Below are positions 26,514 through 35,570 of a stretch of DNA of 53,782 nucleotides, piece by piece. The notes under the pieces are model-generated. The model was not told the origin of the DNA. It searched no databases and worked only from the letters and a program-made list of their open reading frames with translations. Positions within the stretch are counted from its first letter, which is position 1. The number at the start of each line of letters is the position of its first letter. Made by a program: the position numbers and the translations under genes. The DNA is from Selenomonas sp. (lineage in GTDB: Bacteria > Bacillota_C > Negativicutes > Selenomonadales > Selenomonadaceae), in assembly GCF_024699275.1 (NCBI RefSeq), contig NZ_JAILPX010000124.1, positions 1-53,782 of the forward strand. Direction: 5' to 3'.

Positions 26514-26538
26514 AAGGCACCTGCAAGGGTGCCTTGTT
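26514..26538 (+). terminator. Hairpin with T-rich tail between mreD and PBP2 gene
   Basis: Stem AAGGCAC / GTGCCTT followed by GTTTT. It lies only 18 nt before the PBP2 start, so it more likely lowers downstream expression than stops it. Confidence 0.5.
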
Positions 26539-26555
26539 TTATGGGAGAGATATTT

Positions 26556-28370
26556 TTGGTCGAAAATGACGAGTTTGGCGGTAGATTGAATGTCTTAGGC
26601 TGGCTGTCTGTACTGGTGATTGTCGTGCTTATTGCCAGGGCTGGATACTTGCAGATATATGAAGGTGAGCATTATGCCCGCCTGGCTGAAGGCAATCGTA
26701 TTCGCATTATTCCTACCATGGCTCCCCGAGGAACATTTTTTGATCGCAACGGAGAACTGCTGGTGCAGAATCGGCCAGGTTTTGCGGTTTCCCTGATGCC
26801 GGTGATGACTAAAATCGATCCGGCGGTAATCAATCGCCTGGCGGAATTATTGAAGGTTCCCGTGGAAAAGATCAATGAAAAGATCGAGGCCCATTCCGGT
26901 TTTAACCCTATCCGGATTAAGGCAGATGTCACCCCTGATATTGTGACCATAATTGAAGAACAAAAGGATAACTATCCAGGTGTTATCATTGAGGTACAGC
27001 CTGTCCGCGATTACATGAACAAGGAAGAAGCTGCGCACACCTATGGTTATGTCAGTGAAATCAATGATATGGAGCTGGAAAAGAAGAAGGATGAGGGTTA
27101 TAAGAGCGGCGATATTATCGGTAAGTTTGGTCTGGAGAAAATTTACGATAAGGAGCTGCGGGGGGTCAATGGTGGCCAGCAGGTGGAAGTGGATGTGACG
27201 GGTAAGCCCGTACAGATTCTGGGGAACAAACCGCCCACACCAGGTGATGACCTGTATCTGACCCTTGATAAGAATCTGCAGACTGCCGCGGAAAAGGCTG
27301 TGGATGAACAGTTGAAGCAGATTCATGCACATGCGGCGGCTGTGGTGGCAATGAATCCAATGACTGGGGAAATCTATGCCATGGTCAGCCGGCCTGCCTT
27401 CGATCCTAATCTTTTTGCCCATGGAATAACGACCAAGGATTGGAACAAGCTGAATAATAACCCCTATCATCCCATGGATAACAAGGCCATTACCGGTGAG
27501 TATCCGCCAGGATCTACATTTAAGATCGTCACGGGCACGGCGGCTTTGACAGAGGGGGTAGTAACCCCTTCGGAATTGATTATGGATAGTGGCCATCATT
27601 GGATTATTCCGAAAGGCAATGCGGAAGGGGAGGCCCTGGGGCTTATCAACTTCCAACAGGCTATGGCTCATTCCGATAATGTCTATTTCTATGAGATGGG
27701 CAATCGTTTGGGCATAGACCGGTTGGAAAAATATGCCCGGATGTTCGGTTTAGGTAAGACTACCGGCATTGATCTTCCCTATGAGTCGGATGGGTTGGTG
27801 GCTAATCGCCGCTATAAGCAGAAAAATTTTGAGGACGGCGATTGGTATCTATCCGAGACCTTCGATGCGGCTATTGGCCAGGGCTTTAATCTGGTTACGC
27901 CGCTGCAGGCGGCCATGGTCATGGGGGAGATTGCTGCGGATGGCAAACGCTATAAGCCCCATTTGGTCAGCCGCATCGTCGATCCGGATGGCAAGACGGT
28001 GAAGGAGTTTACGCCTGAACTTTTAGGAACATTGGATGTGCCGGCAGAAGATATTCAACTGGTGCAGGCTGGTCTTCATGATGTTACGAAGTACGGTACA
28101 GCAGCCAGCATCTTCCGCGGCTTTCCCATTGAAATCGCAGGCAAGACTGGTACAGCGGAAAATCCGCATGGCCGTGACCACGGTTGGTTTGTGGCTTATG
28201 GTCCCTTTGGTGCGCCCAATATTGTGGTGGCGGTGATTGTGGAGCAGGGAGGCTTTGGATCGCAGTCTGCTGTGCCTATTGGCCGTAAGGTCCTGGAGGC
28301 CTGGTTCGGACTCAATAAGCCACAGCCGGAAAAGACCGATGGCGAACAGAAAAGCAATAAGCAGGACTAG
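26556..28370 (+). CDS. mrdA: Penicillin-binding protein 2, elongasome transpeptidase
   Basis: A class B PBP of about 604 residues that cross-links new peptidoglycan during side-wall growth, working with RodA. TTG 26556 is preferred because GGGAGAG lies 6 nt upstream; an in-frame GTG at 26529 falls within the hairpin. Transmembrane helix about residues 12-30, pedestal domain about 45-230, transpeptidase domain about 260-590. Active-site motifs are complete: Ser320 (PGSTFK), SDN at 373-375 and Lys530 (GKTGTAEN). The gene lies between mreD and minC, as in many Firmicutes. Confidence 0.95.
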   Translation: MVENDEFGGRLNVLGWLSVLVIVVLIARAGYLQIYEGEHYARLAEGNRIRIIPTMAPRGTFFDRNGELLVQNRPGFAVSLMPVMTKIDPAVINRLAELLKVPVEKINEKIEAHSGFNPIRIKADVTPDIVTIIEEQKDNYPGVIIEVQPVRDYMNKEEAAHTYGYVSEINDMELEKKKDEGYKSGDIIGKFGLEKIYDKELRGVNGGQQVEVDVTGKPVQILGNKPPTPGDDLYLTLDKNLQTAAEKAVDEQLKQIHAHAAAVVAMNPMTGEIYAMVSRPAFDPNLFAHGITTKDWNKLNNNPYHPMDNKAITGEYPPGSTFKIVTGTAALTEGVVTPSELIMDSGHHWIIPKGNAEGEALGLINFQQAMAHSDNVYFYEMGNRLGIDRLEKYARMFGLGKTTGIDLPYESDGLVANRRYKQKNFEDGDWYLSETFDAAIGQGFNLVTPLQAAMVMGEIAADGKRYKPHLVSRIVDPDGKTVKEFTPELLGTLDVPAEDIQLVQAGLHDVTKYGTAASIFRGFPIEIAGKTGTAENPHGRDHGWFVAYGPFGAPNIVVAVIVEQGGFGSQSAVPIGRKVLEAWFGLNKPQPEKTDGEQKSNKQD

Positions 28371-28396
28371 TATAAGGTATAGGAATGAGGGCAGTC

Positions 28397-29068
28397 ATGA
28401 GTGAGGATATTGTAAAAATCAAGGGAACTTCTCTTGGCTTACAGCTGAGCTTTGCCCCAGAGGCATCTTTTGAAGCAGTGCGGGAGAATCTAAAACAGAA
28501 GTTAGAATCTGGCACTACATTCTTTTTACGGGGCACATTGGTATTGATACCCCGGGATGTATTCAAGGGTAGTGAGCGGGATGAATTGCAACGGCTTTTT
28601 CACGAGTACGGTTTAATCTGCCGAACAAAAAAAACAGAGGCAGAGGAGCAGAAACCGGTTAGGGAAAAAGTCAAAGACATTCCAGCTCCTCCTGCACCTG
28701 CAGGACAGCCTGAAGAACTTAAACCCCAGGAAATGGTGGTGGTGAACAAAACACTGCGGGGGGGGCAGGAAATTCGCACGAAGTCTTCCGTACTGGTTTG
28801 TGGGAATGTAAATCCGGGTGCGCAGATCATTGCTGGTGGCAGTATTGATATCCGGGGGACCTGCCGTGGCATGGTGCATGCCGGAGCTTATGGGGATAGT
28901 ACAGCATTTATCATTGCGGATCATCTGATGCCCACGCAGATTCGTATCTCGAATCTGATTGCCCGCTCGCCGGACGAGATGAAAAAGACTGACCGCGCGG
29001 AACGCGCTTCTATAAAAGACGGTCAAATCGTAATCGAACCAATAGAAAGGCAGGACAAAGCAATATGA
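28397..29068 (+). CDS. minC: Septum site-determining protein MinC
   Basis: An FtsZ polymerisation inhibitor of about 223 residues. The N-terminal domain begins SEDIVKIKGTSLGLQL; the linker is Pro/Glu-rich (about residues 85-115); the C-terminal beta-helix starts near LRGGQEIRTKSSVLVCGNVNPGA. ATG 28397 fits the usual family start; ATG 28385 is an alternative. The stop overlaps minD by 4 nt. Confidence 0.94.
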   Translation: MSEDIVKIKGTSLGLQLSFAPEASFEAVRENLKQKLESGTTFFLRGTLVLIPRDVFKGSERDELQRLFHEYGLICRTKKTEAEEQKPVREKVKDIPAPPAPAGQPEELKPQEMVVVNKTLRGGQEIRTKSSVLVCGNVNPGAQIIAGGSIDIRGTCRGMVHAGAYGDSTAFIIADHLMPTQIRISNLIARSPDEMKKTDRAERASIKDGQIVIEPIERQDKAI

Positions 29069-29856
29069 GCGAAATCTATGTAATTACTTCTGGCAAAGGC
29101 GGTGTTGGCAAGACTACGACAACGGCTAATTTAGGTATGGGACTGGCCATGCGGGGAAAGAAGGTTGTATTGGTGGATACCGATACGGGGCTTCGTAACC
29201 TTGATTTGCTGTTGGGACTGGAAAATCGGATCATGTATGATCTGATTGATGTGACGGAAGGCCGGGTGGCTTATAAGAAGGCTTTGGTCCGCCACAAGAA
29301 ATACGACAATCTGTTCTTACTACCCACTTCCCAGGTAAAGGATAAGATGGCTGTGAACCCGGAGCAGCTGGTTAAACTATGCGATGATTTGCGCAAGGAA
29401 TTCGACTATATTCTCATTGACTGTCCGGCAGGAATTGAACAGGGCTTTCAGACGGCTATTGCTGCTGCGGATACGGCTTTAGTGGTCACCATGCCGGAGA
29501 TTTCAGCGGTTCGTGATGCCGATAAGATCATCGGTGAATTGGGCCGCGCGGATAAAGAGAACATCAAGCTGATTGTCAATCGTATTCGCCCGCAGATGGT
29601 GGAGGATGGCGACATGCTGGATATGGACGCCATTAATGATATCCTTTCCTTGGACTGTATAGGCCAGGTGCCAGATGATCTGAAAGTCGTCACCAGCACC
29701 AATAAAGGTGAGCCCTGTGTGATGATGGATGACAGTGAAGCTGGTCAGGCCTATCGCAATGTGGTTGGCCGCATGCTTGGTGAAGATATTCCCTTTATGG
29801 AATTCCACAAAGATGGCGGCTGGTGGAGACGCTTAAAGCGTATGTTCAAGAGATGA
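29065..29856 (+). CDS. minD: Septum site-determining ATPase MinD
   Basis: A 263-residue deviant Walker ATPase: SGKGGVGKTTTTANLG at residues 8-23, switch regions DTDTGLRNLDLLLG and LIDCPAG. The C-terminus GGWWRRLKRMFKR is the amphipathic membrane-targeting helix. It recruits MinC to the membrane and oscillates or is displaced with MinE. ATG overlaps the minC stop. Confidence 0.97.
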   Translation: MSEIYVITSGKGGVGKTTTTANLGMGLAMRGKKVVLVDTDTGLRNLDLLLGLENRIMYDLIDVTEGRVAYKKALVRHKKYDNLFLLPTSQVKDKMAVNPEQLVKLCDDLRKEFDYILIDCPAGIEQGFQTAIAAADTALVVTMPEISAVRDADKIIGELGRADKENIKLIVNRIRPQMVEDGDMLDMDAINDILSLDCIGQVPDDLKVVTSTNKGEPCVMMDDSEAGQAYRNVVGRMLGEDIPFMEFHKDGGWWRRLKRMFKR

Positions 29857-29869
29857 GAGGAGGGGTAAT

Positions 29870-30142
29870 ATGTTGGAGGCATTGATGAAAATATTTGGCA
29901 AGAAGGAAGAAACTGGTAAGATTGCCCGGGACCGCTTGAAGGTGGTACTGATCCATGACCGCGCCAATATCTCTCCCGAAGTAATGGACAATCTGAAAAA
30001 TGATATCATCAAGGTGATTTCCAATTACATGGAAATCAATCAGCATGATATGGAAATCAATTTGGCCAATGATGACGATTCTGTAGCATTGGTGGCGAAT
30101 ATTCCCGTCAGTCGGATGAAGCATGACAAGGGTGAGCATTGA
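29870..30142 (+). CDS. minE: Cell division topological specificity factor MinE
   Basis: A 90-residue MinE. The N-terminal part (ARDRLKVVLIHDRANISPEVMDNLKNDI) carries the MinD-binding segment; the C-terminal half is the dimerisation domain. It completes a minCDE set and stimulates MinD ATPase. GAGAGGAGGGG precedes its ATG. A MinE rather than DivIVA-based system fits a Negativicute. Confidence 0.94.
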   Translation: MLEALMKIFGKKEETGKIARDRLKVVLIHDRANISPEVMDNLKNDIIKVISNYMEINQHDMEINLANDDDSVALVANIPVSRMKHDKGEH

Positions 30143-30158
30143 GAGAAGATAGATTGGC

Positions 30159-31262
30159 ATGACAAAAACGATTTTGCGCCGCACGGATTTGACTTTGCTG
30201 GCGGCAACAGCGGGTATCATCGTGATGAGTCTGGTGATTATCGGTAGTGCTACGCATATCAACACTCCTGGTGATGAGCGGTATTGGTTCGTAGCCCGCC
30301 AGGGAATCTTTGCGGCAGTGAATATCGCCTTAGCGGCTTTTTTGATGAATTTTGATTACAAGATGTTGCAGGGCTATGGCAATAAGCTTTATGTATTCAA
30401 CCTCATCATGTTATTGGCGGTTATGTTGATTGGACAATCGGCATTAGGGGCGCAGCGCTGGATTTCCATTGGTCCTATCAGTATTCAGCCCTCCGAGTTT
30501 TCCAAGATCATCATGATTGTTTCTTTGGCTACCATGCTGGAGGAGCGGGTGGGAAAGCTCAACACGCTCCATGATTTGCTGCCCGTGGCGGCCTATGTGG
30601 GGGTACCTTTTCTGCTGGTACTGAAACAGCCGGATTTGGGCACGTCGCTGGTGTTTATGGCGATTTTTCTGGGGATGGTTTTCGTCAGCGGCATTAACCT
30701 CCGGCTATTGGGTGGCTTGTTTGCGGCGGGCGTGGCCATGCTGCCCCTGTTGTGGCATTTCCTGAAGGATTATCAAAAGATGCGAATCATGGTCTTCATG
30801 GATCCCAATGTGGATCCGTTGGGATCAGGCTATCATATTATCCAGTCAAAGATTGCCATTGGTTCGGGGATGCTTTTTGGCAAGGGGCTCTTTGAGGGGA
30901 CCCAGAGCCAGTTGGATTTCCTGCCGGAAAATCATACGGACTTTATCTTTGCTGTGGTAGGGGAAGAATTGGGCTTTATCGGTGTGGTATGCCTGCTTCT
31001 GCTATACCTGGTGGTGCTCTGGCGGGGAGCGCAGATTGCTAAAGATGCCAGTGATATCTTTGGCCGATTGCTGGCTGTGGGCATTACGTCCATGTTAGCA
31101 TTTCATGTACTGGTCAATGTGGGCATGACCCTGGGGATCATGCCGGTAACGGGGATCCCGTTGCCTCTGATGAGTTATGGAGTGAGCTCTTTGACCACCA
31201 ATATTATGGCTATCGCGATATTACTGAATATACAATTACGAAAAAAGAAATTAGAATTTTAG
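30159..31262 (+). CDS. rodA: Peptidoglycan glycosyltransferase RodA (SEDS family)
   Basis: A 367-residue polytopic membrane protein with about ten helices that polymerises lipid II in partnership with PBP2. SEDS landmarks: ALGAQRWISIGPISIQPSEFSK, the loop GSGYHIIQSKIAIGSG with FLPENHTDFIFAVVGEELG, and PLMSYGVSSLTTN near the C-terminus. It lies 16 nt after minE. Its stop codon lies within a 20-bp hairpin. Confidence 0.95.
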   Translation: MTKTILRRTDLTLLAATAGIIVMSLVIIGSATHINTPGDERYWFVARQGIFAAVNIALAAFLMNFDYKMLQGYGNKLYVFNLIMLLAVMLIGQSALGAQRWISIGPISIQPSEFSKIIMIVSLATMLEERVGKLNTLHDLLPVAAYVGVPFLLVLKQPDLGTSLVFMAIFLGMVFVSGINLRLLGGLFAAGVAMLPLLWHFLKDYQKMRIMVFMDPNVDPLGSGYHIIQSKIAIGSGMLFGKGLFEGTQSQLDFLPENHTDFIFAVVGEELGFIGVVCLLLLYLVVLWRGAQIAKDASDIFGRLLAVGITSMLAFHVLVNVGMTLGIMPVTGIPLPLMSYGVSSLTTNIMAIAILLNIQLRKKKLEF

Positions 31263-31296
31263 GGAAGGCTCCTTAGGGAGCCTTCTCTAAAATTCT
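31253..31296 (+). other. 20-bp hairpin enclosing the rodA stop codon
   Basis: AGAATTTTAGGGAAGGCTCC (31253-31272) pairs with 31277-31296 through 20 bp with one G-U pair and a TTAG loop. The TAG stop of rodA lies in the 5' arm. No T-run follows, so it is not a standard terminator. It may protect the 3' end or act as an RNase III-type processing site. Confidence 0.7.
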
Positions 31297-31348
31297 ACAG
31301 AGAAAAATGAACTGAATGTGTAAAAGATGTATGGAGGAATTTAACGAC

Positions 31349-33961
31349 ATGGTACAACTTGAACATGAGGTGCTCCAGTCGGTATTGAAGCCGTCCCGCT
31401 ATACGGGGGGCGAATGGAATGCAGTGGTGAAGGACTGGGATAAGGTGGATTGCACCTTTGCGCTAGCCCTGCCTGATGTCTATGAAGTGGGCATGAGTAA
31501 CCTGGGGTTAGCCATTCTTTACGAGATATTGAACCAGCAGAAGGATATTGCCGCAGAACGGGTGTATGCTCCCTGGACGGATATGGAAAAGGAGATGCGG
31601 GACAGGAATATTCCGCTGTTCTCCTTAGAAACTAAACATGAACTGGCCCAGTTTGATTTCTTTGGCTTCTCTCTGCAGTATGAGATGATTTATTCCAATG
31701 TGCTCAACATGCTGGATTTGGCCGGGATTCCGCTCTGGGCAAAGGAGCGGGGCGAGGATATGCCCTTTGTGGTGGGGGGCGGCCCCTGTGTTTATAATGT
31801 GGAGCCCATTGCAGATTTCTTCGACTTCTTTATTGTCGGTGAAGGGGAAGAGGTAATCGTAGAGATATCCGAAGCATTTATGCAATGGAAGAAAGCAGGC
31901 CGCCCTGGCGGACGGAAAGGCTTTTTGGAGCGTTTGCTGACCATGGATGGTATTTATGTACCTTCTTTTTATGAGCCGAAATATACAGCGGATGGAAACT
32001 ATGAAAAGCTAGTTCCCCTTCATGATAAAGCCAGGCCGCTTATCTATAAGCGAGTTTGTCAGGATATGAATAAGGCAATGAGTGTGGAACGTCCTTTGGT
32101 TCCCTCTATGGATATTGTCCATAATCGCGCGATGTTGGAGCTCTTTCGTGGGTGTTCCCGGGGCTGTCGTTTCTGTCAGGCTGGTATATGCTATCGTCCG
32201 GCCAGAGAGCGTACGGAGGAAAAGCTGAAAAATATGGCCCGGGATCTGGTCGACAGTACCGGTTATAATGAAATGAGCATGACTTCTCTGTCTTCAGCAG
32301 ATTATTCCTGCCTGGGCCGGCTGGTCGATGATTTGATGATGGACTTTCGTGATGAAGAAGTGAGTTTCTCTTTGCCGTCATTGCGCATTGACAGCTTCTC
32401 TATTGATTTAGCCCATAAGATGCAGCAGGTGCGTAAGTCTGGTTTAACCTTTGCGCCGGAAGCAGGTACCCAGCGTCTGCGTGATGTAATCAATAAAGGC
32501 GTTACGGAAGAAAATCTCATGACTGCTTGTGCTTCGGCCTTCAAACAGGGCTGGAAGCAGGTAAAGCTCTATTTTATGATGGGACTGCCAACAGAGACCG
32601 ATGAAGATGTTATCGGTATAGCGAAGCTGGCTAAGAAGGTTGTGGATCTTTACACGGAAATAAAAGGAAAACGGGGCTGTAAGGTTACCATATCCGTGGC
32701 TTGTTTTGTGCCTAAACCCTACACGCCATTTCAATGGTTTGGTCAGTTGCCCATCGAAGAATTCCAGCGTCGCCAGGAACTGCTGAAGGCGCATATCACG
32801 GATCGGGCAATTACCTTTAATTATCACGATGCCCGTCTGTCTGTGATTGAAGGTGTCTTCGCCAGAGGGGATAGGCGCCTAGCGCCCGTGCTTTATCAGG
32901 CATGGCGGGATGGCGCCAAATTTGACGGTTGGTCCGATCTTTATCAGCACGATACCTGGCTTAAAGCCATGGAAAAATGCGGTATTGATGGCAATTACTA
33001 TAACCAGCGTACGCGCGATTTTAATGAGGCGCTTCCTTGGGAAATCACGTCTCCTGGGGTCAATAAGGAATTCCTGCTGCGGGAATGGAAGAAGGCTATG
33101 GAGGCAGCTCTGACTGAGGATTGCCGCCGGGGCAAATGTTCTGCCTGTGGTATCTGCCCCAATTTGGGGGTTCACGTGATGGACTATGCCAAAGAAGAGG
33201 CTGCCCGGAATTATTCATCTCCGGAATTGCCAGCAAAAGCACATCGCGGTCCACAGGATGCAGGCCGTCCTCGTACCCTGTATAAGTTCCGGGCTGAAAT
33301 CACGAAGGGCGAACCCCTGCGTTATGTCTCCCATCTGGATTATGCCAATCTCTTTATTCGGGCCTTTAAGCGTTCAGGTCTGCCCATGGCCTATTCCGAG
33401 GGCTTTAACCATCATATGAAGGTGTCTTTTGCATCCGCTCTATCCTTAGGGGTAACCAGTGAGGCTGAGTATATGGAATTCGAACTCCTGCAGCCGGTCT
33501 GTCAGCCGGAGGTTTTTGACCGGTTAAAGGCTCAGTTACCGCCGGGGGTGGAACTTAGGGAATTACGGGAGGTCAAGACTAAACAGAAGGCCATGATGGC
33601 CCAGGCCACGGAAGCCCGTTACCGGGCTTATATGCCATTACAGGGAGATATGGCTCTTGCTGAAGCAGCAGTGAAGCGTTACAATGAAGCTAATGCGGTT
33701 GATTTCCAGCGTGTTACACCGAAAAAGAAAAGGGATATTGAACTGAAAAAGTTTATGAAGAAAAATGTTGAGGCTTTCCAGGAAGGGAATTCGCTGGTGC
33801 TTTTGCTTGACATTGCGATTACGGATAGTGGCAGTGTGAAACCAAGTGAAGTCATTGCGGCTTTGGTGGATCAGTTTGGTTTGCCTGCAAGGACTACTGA
33901 GGCAAAGATCGTTCGGACGGCGATGCTTTCGCAGGGGAAAAGACTGGTGGAATTGGTATGA
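31349..33961 (+). CDS. Radical SAM protein (B12-binding-type, TIGR03960) fused to DUF2344
   Basis: About 870 residues. The N-terminal 200 residues resemble a cobalamin-binding-like domain. The radical SAM core follows with CSRGCRFCQAG, the CxxxCxxC cluster motif. A cysteine-rich stretch (CRRGKCSACGICPNLGV) lies about residues 590-605. The C-terminal 220 residues are DUF2344 (RYVSHLDYANLFIRAFKRSGLPMAYSEGFN), often a separate gene. The substrate is unknown; family members lie next to RNase E/G and ribosomal protein genes, suggesting RNA or ribosome modification. ATG 31349 is chosen because it is preceded by GGAGG and matches family starts; ATG 31316 has no ribosome-binding site. Confidence 0.88.
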   Translation: MVQLEHEVLQSVLKPSRYTGGEWNAVVKDWDKVDCTFALALPDVYEVGMSNLGLAILYEILNQQKDIAAERVYAPWTDMEKEMRDRNIPLFSLETKHELAQFDFFGFSLQYEMIYSNVLNMLDLAGIPLWAKERGEDMPFVVGGGPCVYNVEPIADFFDFFIVGEGEEVIVEISEAFMQWKKAGRPGGRKGFLERLLTMDGIYVPSFYEPKYTADGNYEKLVPLHDKARPLIYKRVCQDMNKAMSVERPLVPSMDIVHNRAMLELFRGCSRGCRFCQAGICYRPARERTEEKLKNMARDLVDSTGYNEMSMTSLSSADYSCLGRLVDDLMMDFRDEEVSFSLPSLRIDSFSIDLAHKMQQVRKSGLTFAPEAGTQRLRDVINKGVTEENLMTACASAFKQGWKQVKLYFMMGLPTETDEDVIGIAKLAKKVVDLYTEIKGKRGCKVTISVACFVPKPYTPFQWFGQLPIEEFQRRQELLKAHITDRAITFNYHDARLSVIEGVFARGDRRLAPVLYQAWRDGAKFDGWSDLYQHDTWLKAMEKCGIDGNYYNQRTRDFNEALPWEITSPGVNKEFLLREWKKAMEAALTEDCRRGKCSACGICPNLGVHVMDYAKEEAARNYSSPELPAKAHRGPQDAGRPRTLYKFRAEITKGEPLRYVSHLDYANLFIRAFKRSGLPMAYSEGFNHHMKVSFASALSLGVTSEAEYMEFELLQPVCQPEVFDRLKAQLPPGVELRELREVKTKQKAMMAQATEARYRAYMPLQGDMALAEAAVKRYNEANAVDFQRVTPKKKRDIELKKFMKKNVEAFQEGNSLVLLLDIAITDSGSVKPSEVIAALVDQFGLPARTTEAKIVRTAMLSQGKRLVELV

Positions 33962-33981
33962 CACCGGGAATCCTGGTGTTT
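33961..33981 (+). other. First hairpin after the radical SAM gene
   Basis: ACACCGGG-AAT-CCTGGTGT, an 8-bp stem with one G-U pair, then TT. It is probably part of a tandem termination region with the hairpin at 33985. Confidence 0.5.
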
Positions 33982-33984
33982 AGA

Positions 33985-34028
33985 CTGCCGATGGACATGA
34001 GCTGTTCGTGTCAGCGGCAGCGATTTTT
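33985..34028 (+). terminator. Terminator before the RNase G gene
   Basis: Imperfect stem CTGCCG..TG..ACA..GA paired with TC..TGT..CA..CGGCAG, loop GCTGT, followed by CGATTTTT. Confidence 0.6.
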
Positions 34029-34098
34029 CCGCGATTGGCAAAGCCGTCAGTTTGCTGGATAAGGGTGAAGTTTTTTTGTACTCGGGGGAGGTGAACGG

Positions 34099-35544
34099 AT
34101 GAAATCGATTCTGGTAACGGTAGTTCCGGAGGAAACAAAATTGGCAATCCTGGAGGATGATAAGTTATCTTCCATTGAAGTGGAACGGGCTACGCATTCG
34201 CATCTGGTAGGCAATATATACAAGGGACAGGTACAGAATGTCCTGCCGGGGATGCAGGCAGCCTTCGTGGATATTGGTACGGGCAAGAATGCTTTTATGT
34301 ATATTGGCGATGGCTTGCCAGAGGATGTAAAGCAGACATTGCCTCGTCCGCAAAAGATTCATATTGGACAGCATCTGCCGGTACAGATTATTAAGGATGC
34401 AATCGGTTCTAAAGGACCGCGGGCTACTACGCATATCACTTTGCCGGGGCGTCATGTGGTGCTTTTGCCTACAGCTGCCTATATTGGCATGTCCCGGCGG
34501 ATTGAGGATGAAGCGGAGCGTACAAGGCTTCATGACATCGCTGCTGAAATCTGTCCAGAGGGTATGGGGCTTATCATTCGTACGGTTGCGGCGGGAGCTT
34601 CCCGGGAAGCCCTCCGGGAAGATGTGGAATACCTGGCTAAACTCTGGCATTCCCTGATGGCCCGGTTTAAGATCAAGAGCAAAGGGGCAAATATTCTTTA
34701 TCGTGATGCGGATTTGATTATCCGCATTGTGCGGGATAATTTGACACCGGATGTGGATGCAATGCTGATTGATGACCGGGCTGTATATCAGCGTGTGCGG
34801 GAGTTTGTTCAGCTTCTGTCTCCGGAGCTGGTGGAGAAAATTCGCTTTTATGAGAGTCGGGAACCGCTTTTTAAGCATTATGGTATTGAAGAAGAATTGG
34901 CAACTCTGGGGGGCCGTACAGTAGAACTGAAATCCGGTGGCTTCTTAGTCATCGACCGGACTGAAGCGTTGACGGTAATTGATGTGAATACAGGCAAGTA
35001 TACAGGAAATACCAATTTGGGTGAAACGGTATATGCAACCAATCAGGAGGCAGCGGCAGAGATTATGCGGCAGCTGCGTTTGCGGGATATCGGTGGCATC
35101 ATTATTGTGGATTTTATTGATATGGAAAGGGAAGCACAAAAGGAACAGCTGTTGGCGCATTTGCGGGAGTTGGCTAAGCTGGATCCCACCAAGACCAATA
35201 TCGTGGATATTACCAGTTTGGGGCTGGTGGAGATTACCCGCAAGAAATCCCGACAGAATCTGGATAGCATCATTTATAGCGAATGTCCCATCTGCCGTGG
35301 CCGGGGGCGGGTGGAATCGCCGGAAACGGTGAGCATTCGCATTGCTGGTGATGTGCGCCGTATGGAACATAAATCCCATGCTGAAGATGGTTATGAAATT
35401 GAAGTTCATGAGTCCGTGGCCGAGGAATTGCGGCACAATCAATTGTTGATGAATCTGGCGGCGGAGTTTGCCATGGATATCAAGGTTACGGCGGTGCCGG
35501 GAATGCATCCGGAAAATTATGCCATTAATATGATGCATAGTTGA
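34099..35544 (+). CDS. rng: Ribonuclease G / Rne-Rng family
   Basis: A 481-residue single-strand endoribonuclease acting in rRNA 5' processing and mRNA turnover. The S1 RNA-binding domain covers about residues 35-125 (GNIYKGQVQNVLPGMQAAFVDIG). Catalytic metal aspartates lie in LTVIDVNTGKYTG and IIIVDFIDM. The zinc-link motif CPICRGRG follows at about 395. Length matches RNase G rather than RNase E (no long C-terminal scaffold). ATG with GGGGGAGG upstream. In many Firmicutes rplU and rpmA follow; here they do not. Confidence 0.95.
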   Translation: MKSILVTVVPEETKLAILEDDKLSSIEVERATHSHLVGNIYKGQVQNVLPGMQAAFVDIGTGKNAFMYIGDGLPEDVKQTLPRPQKIHIGQHLPVQIIKDAIGSKGPRATTHITLPGRHVVLLPTAAYIGMSRRIEDEAERTRLHDIAAEICPEGMGLIIRTVAAGASREALREDVEYLAKLWHSLMARFKIKSKGANILYRDADLIIRIVRDNLTPDVDAMLIDDRAVYQRVREFVQLLSPELVEKIRFYESREPLFKHYGIEEELATLGGRTVELKSGGFLVIDRTEALTVIDVNTGKYTGNTNLGETVYATNQEAAAEIMRQLRLRDIGGIIIVDFIDMEREAQKEQLLAHLRELAKLDPTKTNIVDITSLGLVEITRKKSRQNLDSIIYSECPICRGRGRVESPETVSIRIAGDVRRMEHKSHAEDGYEIEVHESVAEELRHNQLLMNLAAEFAMDIKVTAVPGMHPENYAINMMHS

Positions 35545-35570
35545 AGGGGGAACCAGGGGGAGGTTTACAG

